A DNA stretch of 64,000 nt from Saccharofermentans sp. Lineage in GTDB: Bacteria > Bacillota > Clostridia > Saccharofermentanales > Saccharofermentanaceae. The position numbers and the translations under genes were made by a program. The stretch lies in NCBI GenBank assembly GCA_024403855.1, contig JAKSRC010000010.1, positions 1 to 64,000 of the forward strand, read 5' to 3'. Below, in pieces: positions 55,201-63,573 of the stretch (position 1 is its first letter; each line of letters begins with the position of its first letter). The notes beneath the pieces are model-generated. The model searched no databases. It was not told the DNA's origin and saw only the letters and a list, made by a program, of their open reading frames with translations.

Positions 55201-55787
55201 ACCATTACAACAAGGCGGTCTTTAGCAACCTCTTTGAGAAGTTCCATTACCTGGATACTTGTCTCGGTATCAAGGGCACCCGTAGGCTCATCGGCGAGAA
55301 GGATGTCAGGGTTATTTACAAGAGCTCTTGCGATAGCAACTCTCTGCATCTGACCACCGGACATCTGATTCGGCTTCTTGTGAGCCTGGTTACGAAGTCC
55401 TACCTTGTCCAAAGCCTCCAAAGCCTTCTGTCTGCGCTCTTTTCCGGAAATGCCTGAAATTGTGAGAGCAAGCTCGACATTTGAAAGAACCGTCTGGTGA
55501 GGAATCAGGTTGTAACTCTGGAATACGAAACCAATCGTGTGGTTACGATATGAATCCCAGTCCCTGTCCTTATAACGCTTTGTGGAGACACCGTTGATAA
55601 CAAGATCGCCCCTGTCATAACGGTCAAGGCCTCCGATAATGTTGAGGAGTGTCGTCTTACCTGAACCTGAAGGTCCTAAGATTGCAACGAACTCGTTGTC
55701 TCTAAGATTCAGTGAAACGCCGTCCAATGCTCGCTGGACGAGGTTACCTGTCTTGTACTCTTTAAAAATTTCTTTGATCTGTAACAT
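52296..55787 (-). CDS. Fused ABC ATPase-FtsX permease with giant extracytoplasmic domain
   Basis: 1163 aa. Residues 1-225: ATPase with Walker A GPSGSGKTT, QSYNLIPHQ, QMSGGQMQRVAIARAL, LLADEPTGALD and VTHNPELA. A helix at about 262-285 is followed by about 730 residues outside the membrane, then three C-terminal helices with ERRKEIGILRAMGSSKGN, the FtsX coupling signature. One chain carries one half-transporter, so a homodimer gives a MacB-like four-plus-four helix complex. The outside region is far longer than MacB's roughly 200 residues and has a helical, repeat-like stretch (about 600-960). It is 65 bp downstream of the SseB-like gene. Confidence 0.88.
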   Translation of the reverse strand: MLQIKEIFKEYKTGNLVQRALDGVSLNLRDNEFVAILGPSGSGKTTLLNIIGGLDRYDRGDLVINGVSTKRYKDRDWDSYRNHTIGFVFQSYNLIPHQTVLSNVELALTISGISGKERRQKALEALDKVGLRNQAHKKPNQMSGGQMQRVAIARALVNNPDILLADEPTGALDTETSIQVMELLKEVAKDRLVVMVTHNPELAEEYATRIVRVKDGKIIGDSAPFTPEESAATLTPVHKNLGRASMSFFTALALSFNNLWTKKTRTILVAFAGSIGIIGIALILSLSNGINKYIDKIEAQTLSQYPLSIERSSISFMSMMMVSTETWEPPKEGEITEVPSVSQILSTVRTNDLISLKEYFDSGETNIYELTNGIEYSYRLTPYIYNYDSKSGDYRQVNPNEDFASMGLSSSSIFTSAYSMNVFFEMPENETLYIDQYDVKAGRWPQNSNEAVLVLTPNGAVTDYIIYAFGLRDTEALDKMIRDFSNGIEVVTDQQYYTWHYEDFMGKKFKITPAYEFYKYDATNKIYTDMRNSASYMKDLLSKSEDLTIVGIIQPKEGKDIYMLDSGIYYYKDLIEDLREKAENSDIVKAQLADREVNVLTGERFDEEESDFKMDNLFSIDEDAIRDAFKFDEDKLKIDKDAFGDMSGIDFAGALGKAMPNLSSTQIKDILKGVDFKIDTDALTKGIGDVFADYMDYASSNPSTDYAKLPDAIAAYIASPEGSQVLSQQLMKVIQESGAADIDQAVINAALTAITDGFVEYAIANGIDLSDQENYQANFQAYLNSEKGRQIMNEQSAKITKEISSKVKITPAQAQSVANALLNEYSKYATDNNLPDPKALEGSVKKYMETDRAKKLLTNIITSAVNIDEITSIVSKNINGMTAGMAQSLGKGIEKAVKMVAERLASNMTKALKDTFSDFGSALSVDQDAFAEAFKFNMDEDEIQSFMSELMGGGRASAEGNLSSFGYCDKEDLQSITIYPKDFESKDQITTILKDYNKMVEEAGEDDKKIQYTDIVGALMKSVTKIINTISYVLIAFVGISLVVSSIMIGVITYISVLERRKEIGILRAMGSSKGNVAQVFNAETMITGFLAGLFGVGITLVLLIPANALIHKIAENEDVTAIMPWQAAIILIILSIILTLIGGLIPSKTASRQDPVTALRTE

Positions 55788-55818
55788 GCTTTCTCAAACC
55801 TATCCCTTACTACTTTCC

Positions 55819-55846
55819 TTATCCTCTATCCGTTTATCCTCTATCC
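55819..55846. repeat. Two 13-bp direct repeats between the SseB-like and ABC transporter genes
   Basis: TTATCCTCTATCC at 55819-55831 and again at 55834-55846, a 15-bp period. They sit in the 65-bp gap before the ABC transporter start, where they would be purine-rich in its mRNA leader (GGATAGAGGATAA). Confidence 0.7.
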
Positions 55847-55852
55847 CTAACC

Positions 55853-57313
55853 TTATTGAGGAAGCTTAGAATAAAGCCATGTGACTTTTTCCGGGAATCC
55901 TTTCTTGTTCATTTTTGAAAACTGCTGGAACTGAATCTTCTTGATTCCCTTGATATAAGGCTTAATTGCCTCTGCAAGTCCGTTGCATTCCTTTTCGAAC
56001 GGGCCGTCAGGACAGTCCATTATGCAGAAATATGACTTCTCATTTCTGTTATTTGCAGGAGCTGTCATAAGAATCAAAACTCTTGAAATATCAGAATGTG
56101 CGCCGCAGTACTTCTTAACAGCATCTTCGATAGCTGCAAATTCAGGAGTATCAGAAGGATTGAATATCAAGATCTGCTGAGCACCCGGAATGTTGGGAGC
56201 ATTTGCAATGAAATTATCAATTCTGCTATCTGTATCACTGACTACTGCAGAGGCGCTCGCAATGCCTGCGCCGAATCTTTTCTTGAAAAGCTCAGTCTCA
56301 ACCATCTTGTTTATAAGATTCGGGGGAATTGTAATCGTAACAGGTCCACCCGGATTAATGAGGAAACCGTCGTGATGTTCATCCCTTGCAATTGAGGCGA
56401 TTTGCGCAAAGTTCAAAGTAAGGCGCTGCTCAGGACCACCCTGCTTTGCAAAGCTCTTGTTGATAGCTCTTACAGCAAGTCTGTTGTCAGTAAATACCGG
56501 CAGATAAGACTTGTCGGGATTAGTCTTTGAACTTACGCCAATGAAACCGATGTTGCTCTTACCGTTCTTTACCGGTGTAATCTTTGCCGGTGTAACGAGT
56601 TCAGCTGTGATGATTGAATTCATTGCAGCAGTGAAGAAATCAGAATCCTTGCCGTATCTTCCATATTCGCAAAGCAACGCAATCGTTCTGGGATTGCCTG
56701 CAAATGCCATACCCTTGCTTGTAGGATCCTTAGTATCTTCGATGCCTTCAGCGTCAGTAATAACTGCAAATCTGTCGACAGGTCTTGATGCATCCTGGTC
56801 GGGATCTGTCGGAAGCGGGATATCGCCTCTGGTGATCTCAAGTTCGCATCTGGCATTCGTTACAGAATCTACAAACTCTCTGTCATCGTTCCTGATGCGC
56901 TCAATTCTGACCTTGTACTTGTCAGAACCGCCCTGGTATACGAAAACTTCGCTATCCTTCTTAACAGTTCCTCTGACATTACCGCGAACGATAATGTTGC
57001 CTTCAGTCTCAGGATTGGAGCTTACAGGAAGTTCGTCAACAACCGTGAAGAATGTCATGCCCTTCGGAGCAAATTCCTCAGAAAGGATCATCTCAGCGGC
57101 AATCCTTGCCTGTTCTTCAAGCTTGTCTTCCTGCTTGATAGCTTCCTTCTGTGCCTCGAGTCTCTCCTCAGCTCGTGCCTGCTTCTCCTGCTTATCTTCC
57201 TCACGTGCAGCGAGGATTATCTTCATCTCGTCAGAAATGTTGCTATTAGCATTATTATTAACAGGCGAATTGCTCTGTTCTTCAATTTTCTTTTTCTTTC
57301 CGAAAAGTGCCAT
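55853..57313 (-). CDS. SseB-like protein with EF-Tu-like barrel and N-terminal coiled coil
   Basis: 486 aa, cytoplasmic. Lys-rich start, then a Glu/Lys/Arg/Gln coiled coil (about 30-80), a beta-barrel segment (about 85-165, NVRGTVKKDSEVFVYQGG) like domain 2 of translation factors, and an SseB-type region (about 240-340) with YLPVFTDNRLAVRAINKS and HDGFLINPGGPVTI. A C-terminal SseB_C-like part (about 375-486) has QQILIFNPSDTPEF and YFCIMDCP. SseB proteins have no firm function. It is upstream of the fused ABC transporter and divergent from the zinc-ribbon gene. Confidence 0.75.
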   Translation of the reverse strand: MALFGKKKKIEEQSNSPVNNNANSNISDEMKIILAAREEDKQEKQARAEERLEAQKEAIKQEDKLEEQARIAAEMILSEEFAPKGMTFFTVVDELPVSSNPETEGNIIVRGNVRGTVKKDSEVFVYQGGSDKYKVRIERIRNDDREFVDSVTNARCELEITRGDIPLPTDPDQDASRPVDRFAVITDAEGIEDTKDPTSKGMAFAGNPRTIALLCEYGRYGKDSDFFTAAMNSIITAELVTPAKITPVKNGKSNIGFIGVSSKTNPDKSYLPVFTDNRLAVRAINKSFAKQGGPEQRLTLNFAQIASIARDEHHDGFLINPGGPVTITIPPNLINKMVETELFKKRFGAGIASASAVVSDTDSRIDNFIANAPNIPGAQQILIFNPSDTPEFAAIEDAVKKYCGAHSDISRVLILMTAPANNRNEKSYFCIMDCPDGPFEKECNGLAEAIKPYIKGIKKIQFQQFSKMNKKGFPEKVTWLYSKLPQ

Positions 57314-57521
57314 AATCAGCTACAGCTCCCCTTTTTATTATTTAGGCATCAATTATATCATAGAATTTTTAGCATTTCTGTCGAATTCGTGTGCCTAATA
57401 GTTCGCTTAATAGGACAACATCAGAGGCATGGATCCATCGTTGCTTTTAGTGAGTAAACGCAATAAAAAGCCAATGTTTCGTGATATAATTTTGATACTT
57501 GTTTTTAAGGGGGATAGAAAA

Positions 57522-58220
57522 ATGTTTTGTTCAAAATGCGGAGCCAAATTATTTAACGGCGATGTTTTCTGCCGTATTTGCGGTGCGAGTACTGAAATAA
57601 CTGACGAACCTGCTGAGGTTGTTTCTGAAGCTACTGCAGTCGCAGAAGCACCTTCTCTGACTACAGAAGAGAGCATTGCTTTGGCCGATAAGCTTTTCGA
57701 TCTGTACAAAAGTCTTGAAAGAGCCGAAGGAGACCTCAAATCCGCTCAGGAAGTTCTTAAGAAGCCTGTAGATACAACCTACAGACCACATGCGAGATTC
57801 AAGTTCTTCTGGCCGTTCCTCATTTATGCGGTTATCGCTGTCTATGCGTTCTATTTCCTTGCTCTGCTTTCAGCAAGAGCAAATGCGTATGTGGCACTTT
57901 TCATGTTCGTAATGGTCGGTATTTCACCCATCGCCCTTCTTATTTTCGGTGGTGTAAGAGCCAATCGCCTTGCATCTGAAGCCAATGAAGCTTCTCACCG
58001 CAGAATAATGGAGATCAAGCGCCACAGAGAGGAAAAAGAGAAAGAGGTCGCAACCCTCAAATTGAAAGTCAATAAAACAAAAGACTCCATCAAGTGCTAT
58101 TCACATTACGTTCCGATCAATCTCAGAAATAGCGGAAGTATGCGCAAGGCTAAGGCTTTGCTTTCCGCTGGCAAGGCTTCAAATTTCAGTGAAGCAATGG
58201 AATTGATCGGCAAGAAGTAA
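57522..58220 (+). CDS. Zinc-ribbon membrane protein of unknown function
   Basis: 232 aa from the ATG at 57522, chosen because MFCSKCGAKLFNGDVFCRICG gives an N-terminal CxxC...CxxC zinc ribbon and AAGGGGG precedes it; the upstream ATG has neither. Two helices lie at about 110-160, and a charged coiled coil (about 165-205) follows. Zinc-ribbon-plus-helix proteins are common in Clostridia and largely uncharacterised. The next gene starts 5 bp after its stop. Confidence 0.7.
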   Translation: MFCSKCGAKLFNGDVFCRICGASTEITDEPAEVVSEATAVAEAPSLTTEESIALADKLFDLYKSLERAEGDLKSAQEVLKKPVDTTYRPHARFKFFWPFLIYAVIAVYAFYFLALLSARANAYVALFMFVMVGISPIALLIFGGVRANRLASEANEASHRRIMEIKRHREEKEKEVATLKLKVNKTKDSIKCYSHYVPINLRNSGSMRKAKALLSAGKASNFSEAMELIGKK

Positions 58221-58225
58221 TCGCT

Positions 58226-58861
58226 ATGGAATACGACAGACAGGAACTTTTAGACAGAGCCGGAGAAGCTTACGATCACGCTGAATCAACCATCAGGTCG
58301 ATGGACAGTGTCTTCCAGAATGTAACAGGCGTCGATTACGATCCTTCGATAACGCTTGCCCGTTTTGACATGATTCTTCAAGGTGTCTTGCTGAGCGTTG
58401 CTCTGACAGACGGTTATTTCGATCCTCTCGAACAGGACTTCATTAAGATGTTTGCCATGCACGGCGACCTTTTGGAATGCATCAGAGCAGATTCAGAAGG
58501 AGAAGTCGACCTTACCTGGGATCTCATAGCCGATTTGCCGGAAGAAGTTGCCGCCGGACTCGTCCGCTTACTACCGCGTATTCTCGACGAACAGTGTGAG
58601 AGCTTCGTTTACCCTCTCGCAGCCGTAGATTTCACTTATAGCCAGTATGGGAATGTCACGACTACTCCCGGAGATTTCCTGAAATCTATCGAAGCCGACA
58701 TGGTTAAGATCGCAGGCATCCTGGCGCTGGTCGATTCTGAGCTGACCGATGCCGAAATGTGCACGGCAATAGCCATGATTTATGAGCTGGAAGGCAAGCA
58801 CTGGAGATCTCTTCTTTCAGGAAACGCTCTTGGTTCAGGCGAGGCCAGACTTAACCCATAA
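58226..58861 (+). CDS. Acidic protein of unknown function, partner of the zinc-ribbon gene
   Basis: 211 aa, acidic, predicted mostly helical, with no signal peptide or membrane helix. The segment LSVALTDGYFDPLEQDFIKM and the second half (ILALVDSELTDAEMCTAIAM) look like two related helical units, reminiscent of TerB-like folds, though I cannot assign the family. It is coupled to the gene upstream by a 5-bp gap. Confidence 0.65.
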   Translation: MEYDRQELLDRAGEAYDHAESTIRSMDSVFQNVTGVDYDPSITLARFDMILQGVLLSVALTDGYFDPLEQDFIKMFAMHGDLLECIRADSEGEVDLTWDLIADLPEEVAAGLVRLLPRILDEQCESFVYPLAAVDFTYSQYGNVTTTPGDFLKSIEADMVKIAGILALVDSELTDAEMCTAIAMIYELEGKHWRSLLSGNALGSGEARLNP

Positions 58862-58918
58862 GTCGCGTCATTTTTACCTCGGGAAATCTCGATTAACAAT
58901 GTTACAACGCATAAAAAC

Positions 58919-58954
58919 AGGGCATTTCGACACTTTGTAGTAGCGGGATGCCCT
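58919..58954. terminator. Bidirectional terminator between convergent genes
   Basis: Eleven-base-pair stem AGGGCATTTCG / CGGGATGCCCT with two G-U pairs and a 14-nt loop, flanked by AAAAA and TTTTT. It serves the unknown gene on the plus strand and overlaps the approach to the stop of the minus-strand glycosyltransferase. Confidence 0.82.
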
Positions 58955-58956
58955 TT

Positions 58957-60522
58957 TTACCAATTTGCCTCAACAAGCGCAACTTCACCCTTAACGTAGG
59001 TCCAGAGAATTGTGTAGAAGAGTATCGCGAGCGCGAAAAATGCCACTCCGATGACTGTCACGATTTTCGACACAAGGTCTTTGTTCGCGCCCTTAAGTTT
59101 GATGCCGTGAATCCTCAAATAGTACACAACGCCGCTGATCAGAATGGGCACGCAATATCTGAAATTCGTTGAACAGATGTGCGGATACTTAAGCGAGAAA
59201 GAAATTATAGAGAAAACCTCAGAGGCCACAAGGATAATTAGTGACAGCTCAACCCATATATTGCTTCTCTTGCGAATCGTTATAACCGACATAATAAATC
59301 CTGCAACGCTTATGGCTATCACGATGAGGAAAACGATGAGCAGGAAATAGCCGGTGATGCTCATAAGGAAGTCGTCTCTGTAATTCTCCTCGCCAAAGAG
59401 CGCTGTTTTGACCAGGATGCTGAAGATGTTGTAATCCTGCTTGCCGTCTGAGCCGAGATTGATGTAATAATCCTCAATCGGGAATCCGTAGAAACCGAAA
59501 AGCCTCTGAACCGTCGTATATCTGCTTACATCCTGGTAGATATTGTCAGATCTCAGCACATAACCAAACGGAACGCCGAATCTGATGTAATTTCTCACAT
59601 GGAACCAAAGTCCCAAAGGTGCGCAGATGATGCCGAAGGTGGCGAGTTTTCCGAAAGTCTTCAGCCCGTTTTTGGCCTTGATATCCTTAATGAATTTAAC
59701 GATGAACAGGAATCCCAGAGGAAGTGCGATGAGGCCAACGGAAAGCTTGGTCATCATGCCGAATCCTACCGCCAGAGCGGACAAAACAATATCCTTCCAG
59801 GCTCCCTCCGAAAACCACTTAAGGCCAAAGTAAAAAGCCGCCAAAAAGAGCATTACTGACAATATATCGTTATTTACCGAACCGGCGAAAATCGTAAATG
59901 CCGGGAAAGCCGAGATAAGAACCGCTGCAAGCGGCAGCTGCTCATCCTTAACTCCCACGAGCTTCACGGTTCTGTAAAGCAGTATCACCGCAAACTGTGA
60001 CCACAGAAGCGACAACGCCTGAAGCACTTCATAATTGTGCGTTCCCTCAGGCAGGAAAAGCTCATAGATCTTCAGGAAAATCGCACACACAAAGTGATGG
60101 AACGGCGGATGATAGAACTGCCCGAGCTTCGTAACATCGGCTTGTGGCAACGCCATCTTATCCCTGATATAGAGGATATAACCCGAGTGGAACAGGTTAT
60201 ACTGCCCAGCTTCAAAAGCACCAAGGTCGTTCTGCCTTACCGTAATATCGGAATAAAGCGTATACCCTATCTTTAGCATGAATCCCAGCGCGAAAATAAG
60301 CACGATAAGCGCCTGAGTCGTAAGCTTCTTTGCTTGTCTGAGATAAATGCCGTAGCCGATTATCGCAAGATAACCGAGGATCATGATCGCAACCGTAACA
60401 AGATTATTCTCGAGCTGCATGCCCGTCAAAACGAGCGTAACCAGCACAAGGATCGCCGTCAGAACATACGGATGTCCGGAAATTATACGAGTGATTCTAT
60501 CTTGCTCAAGGTTCTTCGACAT
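58957..60522 (-). CDS. GT-C family membrane glycosyltransferase (PMT/ArnT-like)
   Basis: 521 aa with about eleven membrane helices. The first large outer loop has RQNDLGAFE, with the acidic residue used by GT-C enzymes, and GQFYHPPFHHFVCA, the conserved HPP motif of the family. These enzymes transfer sugars from polyprenyl phosphates to glycans or proteins outside the membrane. Its start overlaps the SH3-domain gene upstream by 17 bp, so the two are co-translated. Confidence 0.85.
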   Translation of the reverse strand: MSKNLEQDRITRIISGHPYVLTAILVLVTLVLTGMQLENNLVTVAIMILGYLAIIGYGIYLRQAKKLTTQALIVLIFALGFMLKIGYTLYSDITVRQNDLGAFEAGQYNLFHSGYILYIRDKMALPQADVTKLGQFYHPPFHHFVCAIFLKIYELFLPEGTHNYEVLQALSLLWSQFAVILLYRTVKLVGVKDEQLPLAAVLISAFPAFTIFAGSVNNDILSVMLFLAAFYFGLKWFSEGAWKDIVLSALAVGFGMMTKLSVGLIALPLGFLFIVKFIKDIKAKNGLKTFGKLATFGIICAPLGLWFHVRNYIRFGVPFGYVLRSDNIYQDVSRYTTVQRLFGFYGFPIEDYYINLGSDGKQDYNIFSILVKTALFGEENYRDDFLMSITGYFLLIVFLIVIAISVAGFIMSVITIRKRSNIWVELSLIILVASEVFSIISFSLKYPHICSTNFRYCVPILISGVVYYLRIHGIKLKGANKDLVSKIVTVIGVAFFALAILFYTILWTYVKGEVALVEANW

Positions 60523-61345
60523 GACCGTTGGTAGGCTCTAAATAGCTGATGACATAGTACTCAGCATTCATGTAATCGATCTTGTACCAAGCTCCGCCAA
60601 TCGCAGTAACCTTAACGGTCTCGCCCGCCTTGAGATTAACTCTGTTGCCACTGCTCTGAACATCCGGAAGGCTGAATGCGACAGTATTCATAGTCGCCTT
60701 ATATTCGTTCTTATCGCCAACCGGCTTGAAAAACTTGATCTTCTTCGTATCTGAAGGAGCCACATATTCCGGTGCATCGTCAGGAGCACTCGTGCTGACT
60801 ATCTCGGCACTCTTTACATAATATCTGGCGCCGCCGAACTCAATTGCTGCCCATCCGTCTCTCGAAAAGCCCAAGACGCGAAAAGCCGCCGTCTCGATAA
60901 GGGCCGGTCTGTCCGCATCGGTCTCTTTCGGCTCTGCATAAAGCTTCAGTCTGCCCTCTTTGGACTTGTAGAAGTCATTGCCCTGCGTCGTAAGAGTGAA
61001 AACCGTGATATCGTCGTGCTCCCCTACAGTCGCAACAGGATCTTCGCCTTCAGCTGTTGAAGAATTCGCATCGTCGCCTGAATTATCGGAGCTCGTATCG
61101 TTGATCTCGACTTCAATGACAACCGTGCCATCAGTTACATCGAGCGTAGTAATCGTATCTTCTGAGGCGTTAGCACTATTCATATAGCTCATAATTCTGA
61201 AAGTCGCGAACGCAATGATACAGATGATCGCGACTGCAATGCCTGCGATCAGGATCTCGTATCTTGTCCTTATGTCGGGTCCGTGCCCGTTGTTTATTTC
61301 ATTACCGTTCTCGGCCATAACACCCTGCCTATTTGTACTTTTCAT
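60506..61345 (-). CDS. Membrane-anchored protein with SH3-like domains
   Basis: 279 aa. A short cytoplasmic start, one helix (about 31-52), a Ser/Asp/Glu linker, then two SH3-like units: FYKSKEGRLKLYAEPKETDA ... WAAIEFGGARYYVKSAEI, and NRVNLKAGETVKVTAIGGAW ... YKIDYMNAEYYVISYLEP. Bacterial SH3 domains usually bind cell-wall peptides. Start may be 61345 or the ATG 27 bases downstream. It overlaps the glycosyltransferase gene by 17 bp. Confidence 0.75.
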   Translation of the reverse strand: MKSTNRQGVMAENGNEINNGHGPDIRTRYEILIAGIAVAIICIIAFATFRIMSYMNSANASEDTITTLDVTDGTVVIEVEINDTSSDNSGDDANSSTAEGEDPVATVGEHDDITVFTLTTQGNDFYKSKEGRLKLYAEPKETDADRPALIETAAFRVLGFSRDGWAAIEFGGARYYVKSAEIVSTSAPDDAPEYVAPSDTKKIKFFKPVGDKNEYKATMNTVAFSLPDVQSSGNRVNLKAGETVKVTAIGGAWYKIDYMNAEYYVISYLEPTNGHVEEP

Positions 61346-61554
61346 CAGGCTCTTTCAAGCCTGCCCGTCTGAAAAGTACCCCATAATAGTTAAATATTAA
61401 TATTGAGGCCCTTTGTTTTCAAGTTGAATGCTCTTGACATATTGCAACCTTGAAATGTCGCAAACTCACTATAAATTGGGACAATTTGACAGACAATTTG
61501 TTTTTGCCGCCCCGAAATTTCACCTCCACAAACCCCTAATTTCGTGCACCTTTT

Positions 61555-61604
61555 TTGTCACTTTTTGTCGGAAACGCTGTCGGATTTTTGTCGCACTTTG
61601 TCGG
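61555..61604. repeat. TTGTCGG motif array, left half
   Basis: Copies start at 61555 (TTGTCAC), 61565 (TTGTCGG), 61577 (CTGTCGG), 61588 (TTGTCGC) and 61598 (TTGTCGG). Spacings of 10, 12, 11 and 10 bp place them on about one face of the helix. Confidence 0.65.
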
Positions 61605-61732
61605 TAAACCACTTTCTTTCAACCGTTTTGCCGGAAACCTTTACCGATTTTCCTTCCGAATTTTTCAGATTTTAGTCGTCGCGATCAATTTCTATCGTCA
61701 GGTGCAATTCAATACAATTTTTGCAAGAATCT

Positions 61733-61792
61733 CCGACAAGTTGTCCGACAAAAACTACCAATTCCGACAAGCGAATCGGAGAAAGCCGACAA
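61733..61792. repeat. CCGACAA motif array, right half (inverted)
   Basis: Exact CCGACAA copies at 61733, 61745, 61764 and 61786, the reverse complement of the left-half motif. Spacings of 12, 19 and 22 bp are less regular than in the left half. Confidence 0.6.
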
Positions 61793-61944
61793 TTGCAGCT
61801 AAAATCTCGCTGAAAACCAGCTAAAAACAGTGCACTGAATTATGCGTCGGAGATGACCTGATTCGGAAAGCTTCTACGACCATCTCAAGCATGAAACCCC
61901 TCATCATGTTATAATTTTCAAAATTGCATTGATGGAGGTTTTCC

Positions 61945-63438
61945 ATGAATAAGAGCAAGAAAGCCCTGATTATCGGAGGTTCCGTCGCAGCGGCCCTGCT
62001 TCTGACGCTGATAATCGTTTCTATCGCTGTCTCAAGCTCGCCAAAGACTTTGGTCTTGAACGCAGCCGCTAATACCATCGCCGATGCCAGGAAAATTGAA
62101 GCACTAACCGTTGCAAACGATGTCGCTAACGGCGGTTCCGTTGCGCTTTCAGCAAATCTCGACAGGTTCGCGAAGGGCGACATGACTGTTCAGGGCAAGG
62201 TGTACACGAATGCCAGAAACCTCAAATATGCCGGCGAGCTTACGTTTTCGGACGGCAAGAAAAAGGTCCTTGATGCAAAGATAATCGGTAACCAGGACAG
62301 AATCATTTTCGATTGCCCTGAACTGGTTGACGGAGTGTATGGCGTGGATATCAGAAAGCTCGAGAAGAATCTGCCGGGTTCAATTTTCGATCCTGATGAA
62401 GAGACAAGATATTCGCTCAATTACGATAGATTCGACTTTTTCATGGCTTTGAGAAACACCATCAAAAACGACAGAAACCTCCAGCGCGATGTCGATGCCA
62501 TGGCATTAAAGTATGAGAAGCTCGTCATCGAAAAGATGCTCAAATACGCCGAGACAAAGAAGTCTTCAGAGACAATCACTGTAGGCGGCGACAAAATCCC
62601 CTGCACAGTAGTTTCTCTCGAGATTGACGAAGAAGCTCTGGCCAATATCACCAAAGACATTATCGATTACGCAATGAGCGATGACAGTCTTGAAAAGCTT
62701 CTCGACAGAATCGCTGCAAATGTTGCTTTTGATGACGATCCGGGAGAACTTGTCGACGAATTTTACGACATCCTCGAAGAGATGGAAGACGAGGTCGAAC
62801 TCATCGAAAAGGACGACATCGATATCACATTCGATTTCTATATCACCAAGACAGGAAGACGAATCGCACAGATCGATTTCGAGTTTGTAACCGAGAAAGA
62901 AGATTTTGAAACTTCACTGGTTCTTGGCAAAAATGTCGCCAAGACAACGGAAATGAGCTTTGAAGCCAAAGATGTTAAGTATGGCAGCGGCGTTTCCATC
63001 ACTTATAGCGTCAAAGAGAACAACTCCAAGTCCTACCAGGCTGAAATCAAGCTTGAAGAAGAGTATTTGAGGAACGATATTTCGTCCACAAAAACAACCA
63101 GAATCAAGATCGACTGGAACAAGAAAGACGGATCTTTCGAGATCAGAACAAAGGACAAGAGAGACGACACTTACTCAGTTAAGGGCATACTCAAAAAGAA
63201 GGGCGATTGCTACATTTTCACTGCCACAAGACTTGTTGTAGAAGGTGATTCCGTCCCTGCAGTTAAGTCCATTGGACTGACATTAACGATTGACAGACAC
63301 GATCCTACGCCTAATGTTCATGGCAGATACACTGAGATTACAAAGCTGGACGAGCGTTCCTTCAAGCGCTTCCTGAACTACATCGGAAATGGTTCTATGG
63401 ACTTCATGAATGACTATTTCAAGCAAACAGTCTTCTAA
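61945..63438 (+). CDS. Large anchored protein of unknown function
   Basis: 497 aa. Signal-anchor helix (about 8-30), then a beta-rich region (GDMTVQGKVYTNARNLKYAG) and a second half with long strands and charged residues (MSFEAKDVKYGSGVSITYSV, GSFEIRTKDKRDDTYSVKGI). It looks like an extracytoplasmic substrate-binding or lipoprotein-like fold. No family recognised with confidence. GGAGG precedes the start and a terminator follows at 63478-63508. Confidence 0.7.
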   Translation: MNKSKKALIIGGSVAAALLLTLIIVSIAVSSSPKTLVLNAAANTIADARKIEALTVANDVANGGSVALSANLDRFAKGDMTVQGKVYTNARNLKYAGELTFSDGKKKVLDAKIIGNQDRIIFDCPELVDGVYGVDIRKLEKNLPGSIFDPDEETRYSLNYDRFDFFMALRNTIKNDRNLQRDVDAMALKYEKLVIEKMLKYAETKKSSETITVGGDKIPCTVVSLEIDEEALANITKDIIDYAMSDDSLEKLLDRIAANVAFDDDPGELVDEFYDILEEMEDEVELIEKDDIDITFDFYITKTGRRIAQIDFEFVTEKEDFETSLVLGKNVAKTTEMSFEAKDVKYGSGVSITYSVKENNSKSYQAEIKLEEEYLRNDISSTKTTRIKIDWNKKDGSFEIRTKDKRDDTYSVKGILKKKGDCYIFTATRLVVEGDSVPAVKSIGLTLTIDRHDPTPNVHGRYTEITKLDERSFKRFLNYIGNGSMDFMNDYFKQTVF

Positions 63439-63477
63439 AATCTTATAAAATCAGTTAAATTCTGTATTATTTGCCCA

Positions 63478-63508
63478 AAAGCCTCGCCCTTTAAAACGGC
63501 GGGGCTTT
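63478..63508 (+). terminator. Terminator of the large anchored protein gene
   Basis: AAAGCCTCGCC / GGCGGGGCTTT stem of 11 bp (one G-U) with a 9-nt loop and TTGTTTTAT tail, 39 bp past the stop. Confidence 0.85.
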
Positions 63509-63573
63509 GTTTTATACTAATTTCTACGCGCGCATTTTTAGGCGCAATCCCTGTTCATATGAGAGGTATGCAA

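Larger units (their letters stand above)
61346..61944. other. 600-bp divergent intergenic region with phased motif array
   Basis: No convincing gene. Contains a GACAATTTG direct repeat (61480-61488, 61492-61500), five near-copies of TTGTCGG at 61555-61604 spaced 10-12 bp, and four CCGACAA copies in the opposite sense at 61733-61792. TATAAT at 61910-61915 is a possible -10 for the gene at 61945. Confidence 0.65.

Noticed and set aside
56511..57398. 295-codon plus-strand open frame opposite the SseB-like gene
   Set aside because: Its Ser/Leu-rich translation is the antisense shadow of a charged coiled-coil protein; the minus-strand gene has clear domain motifs.
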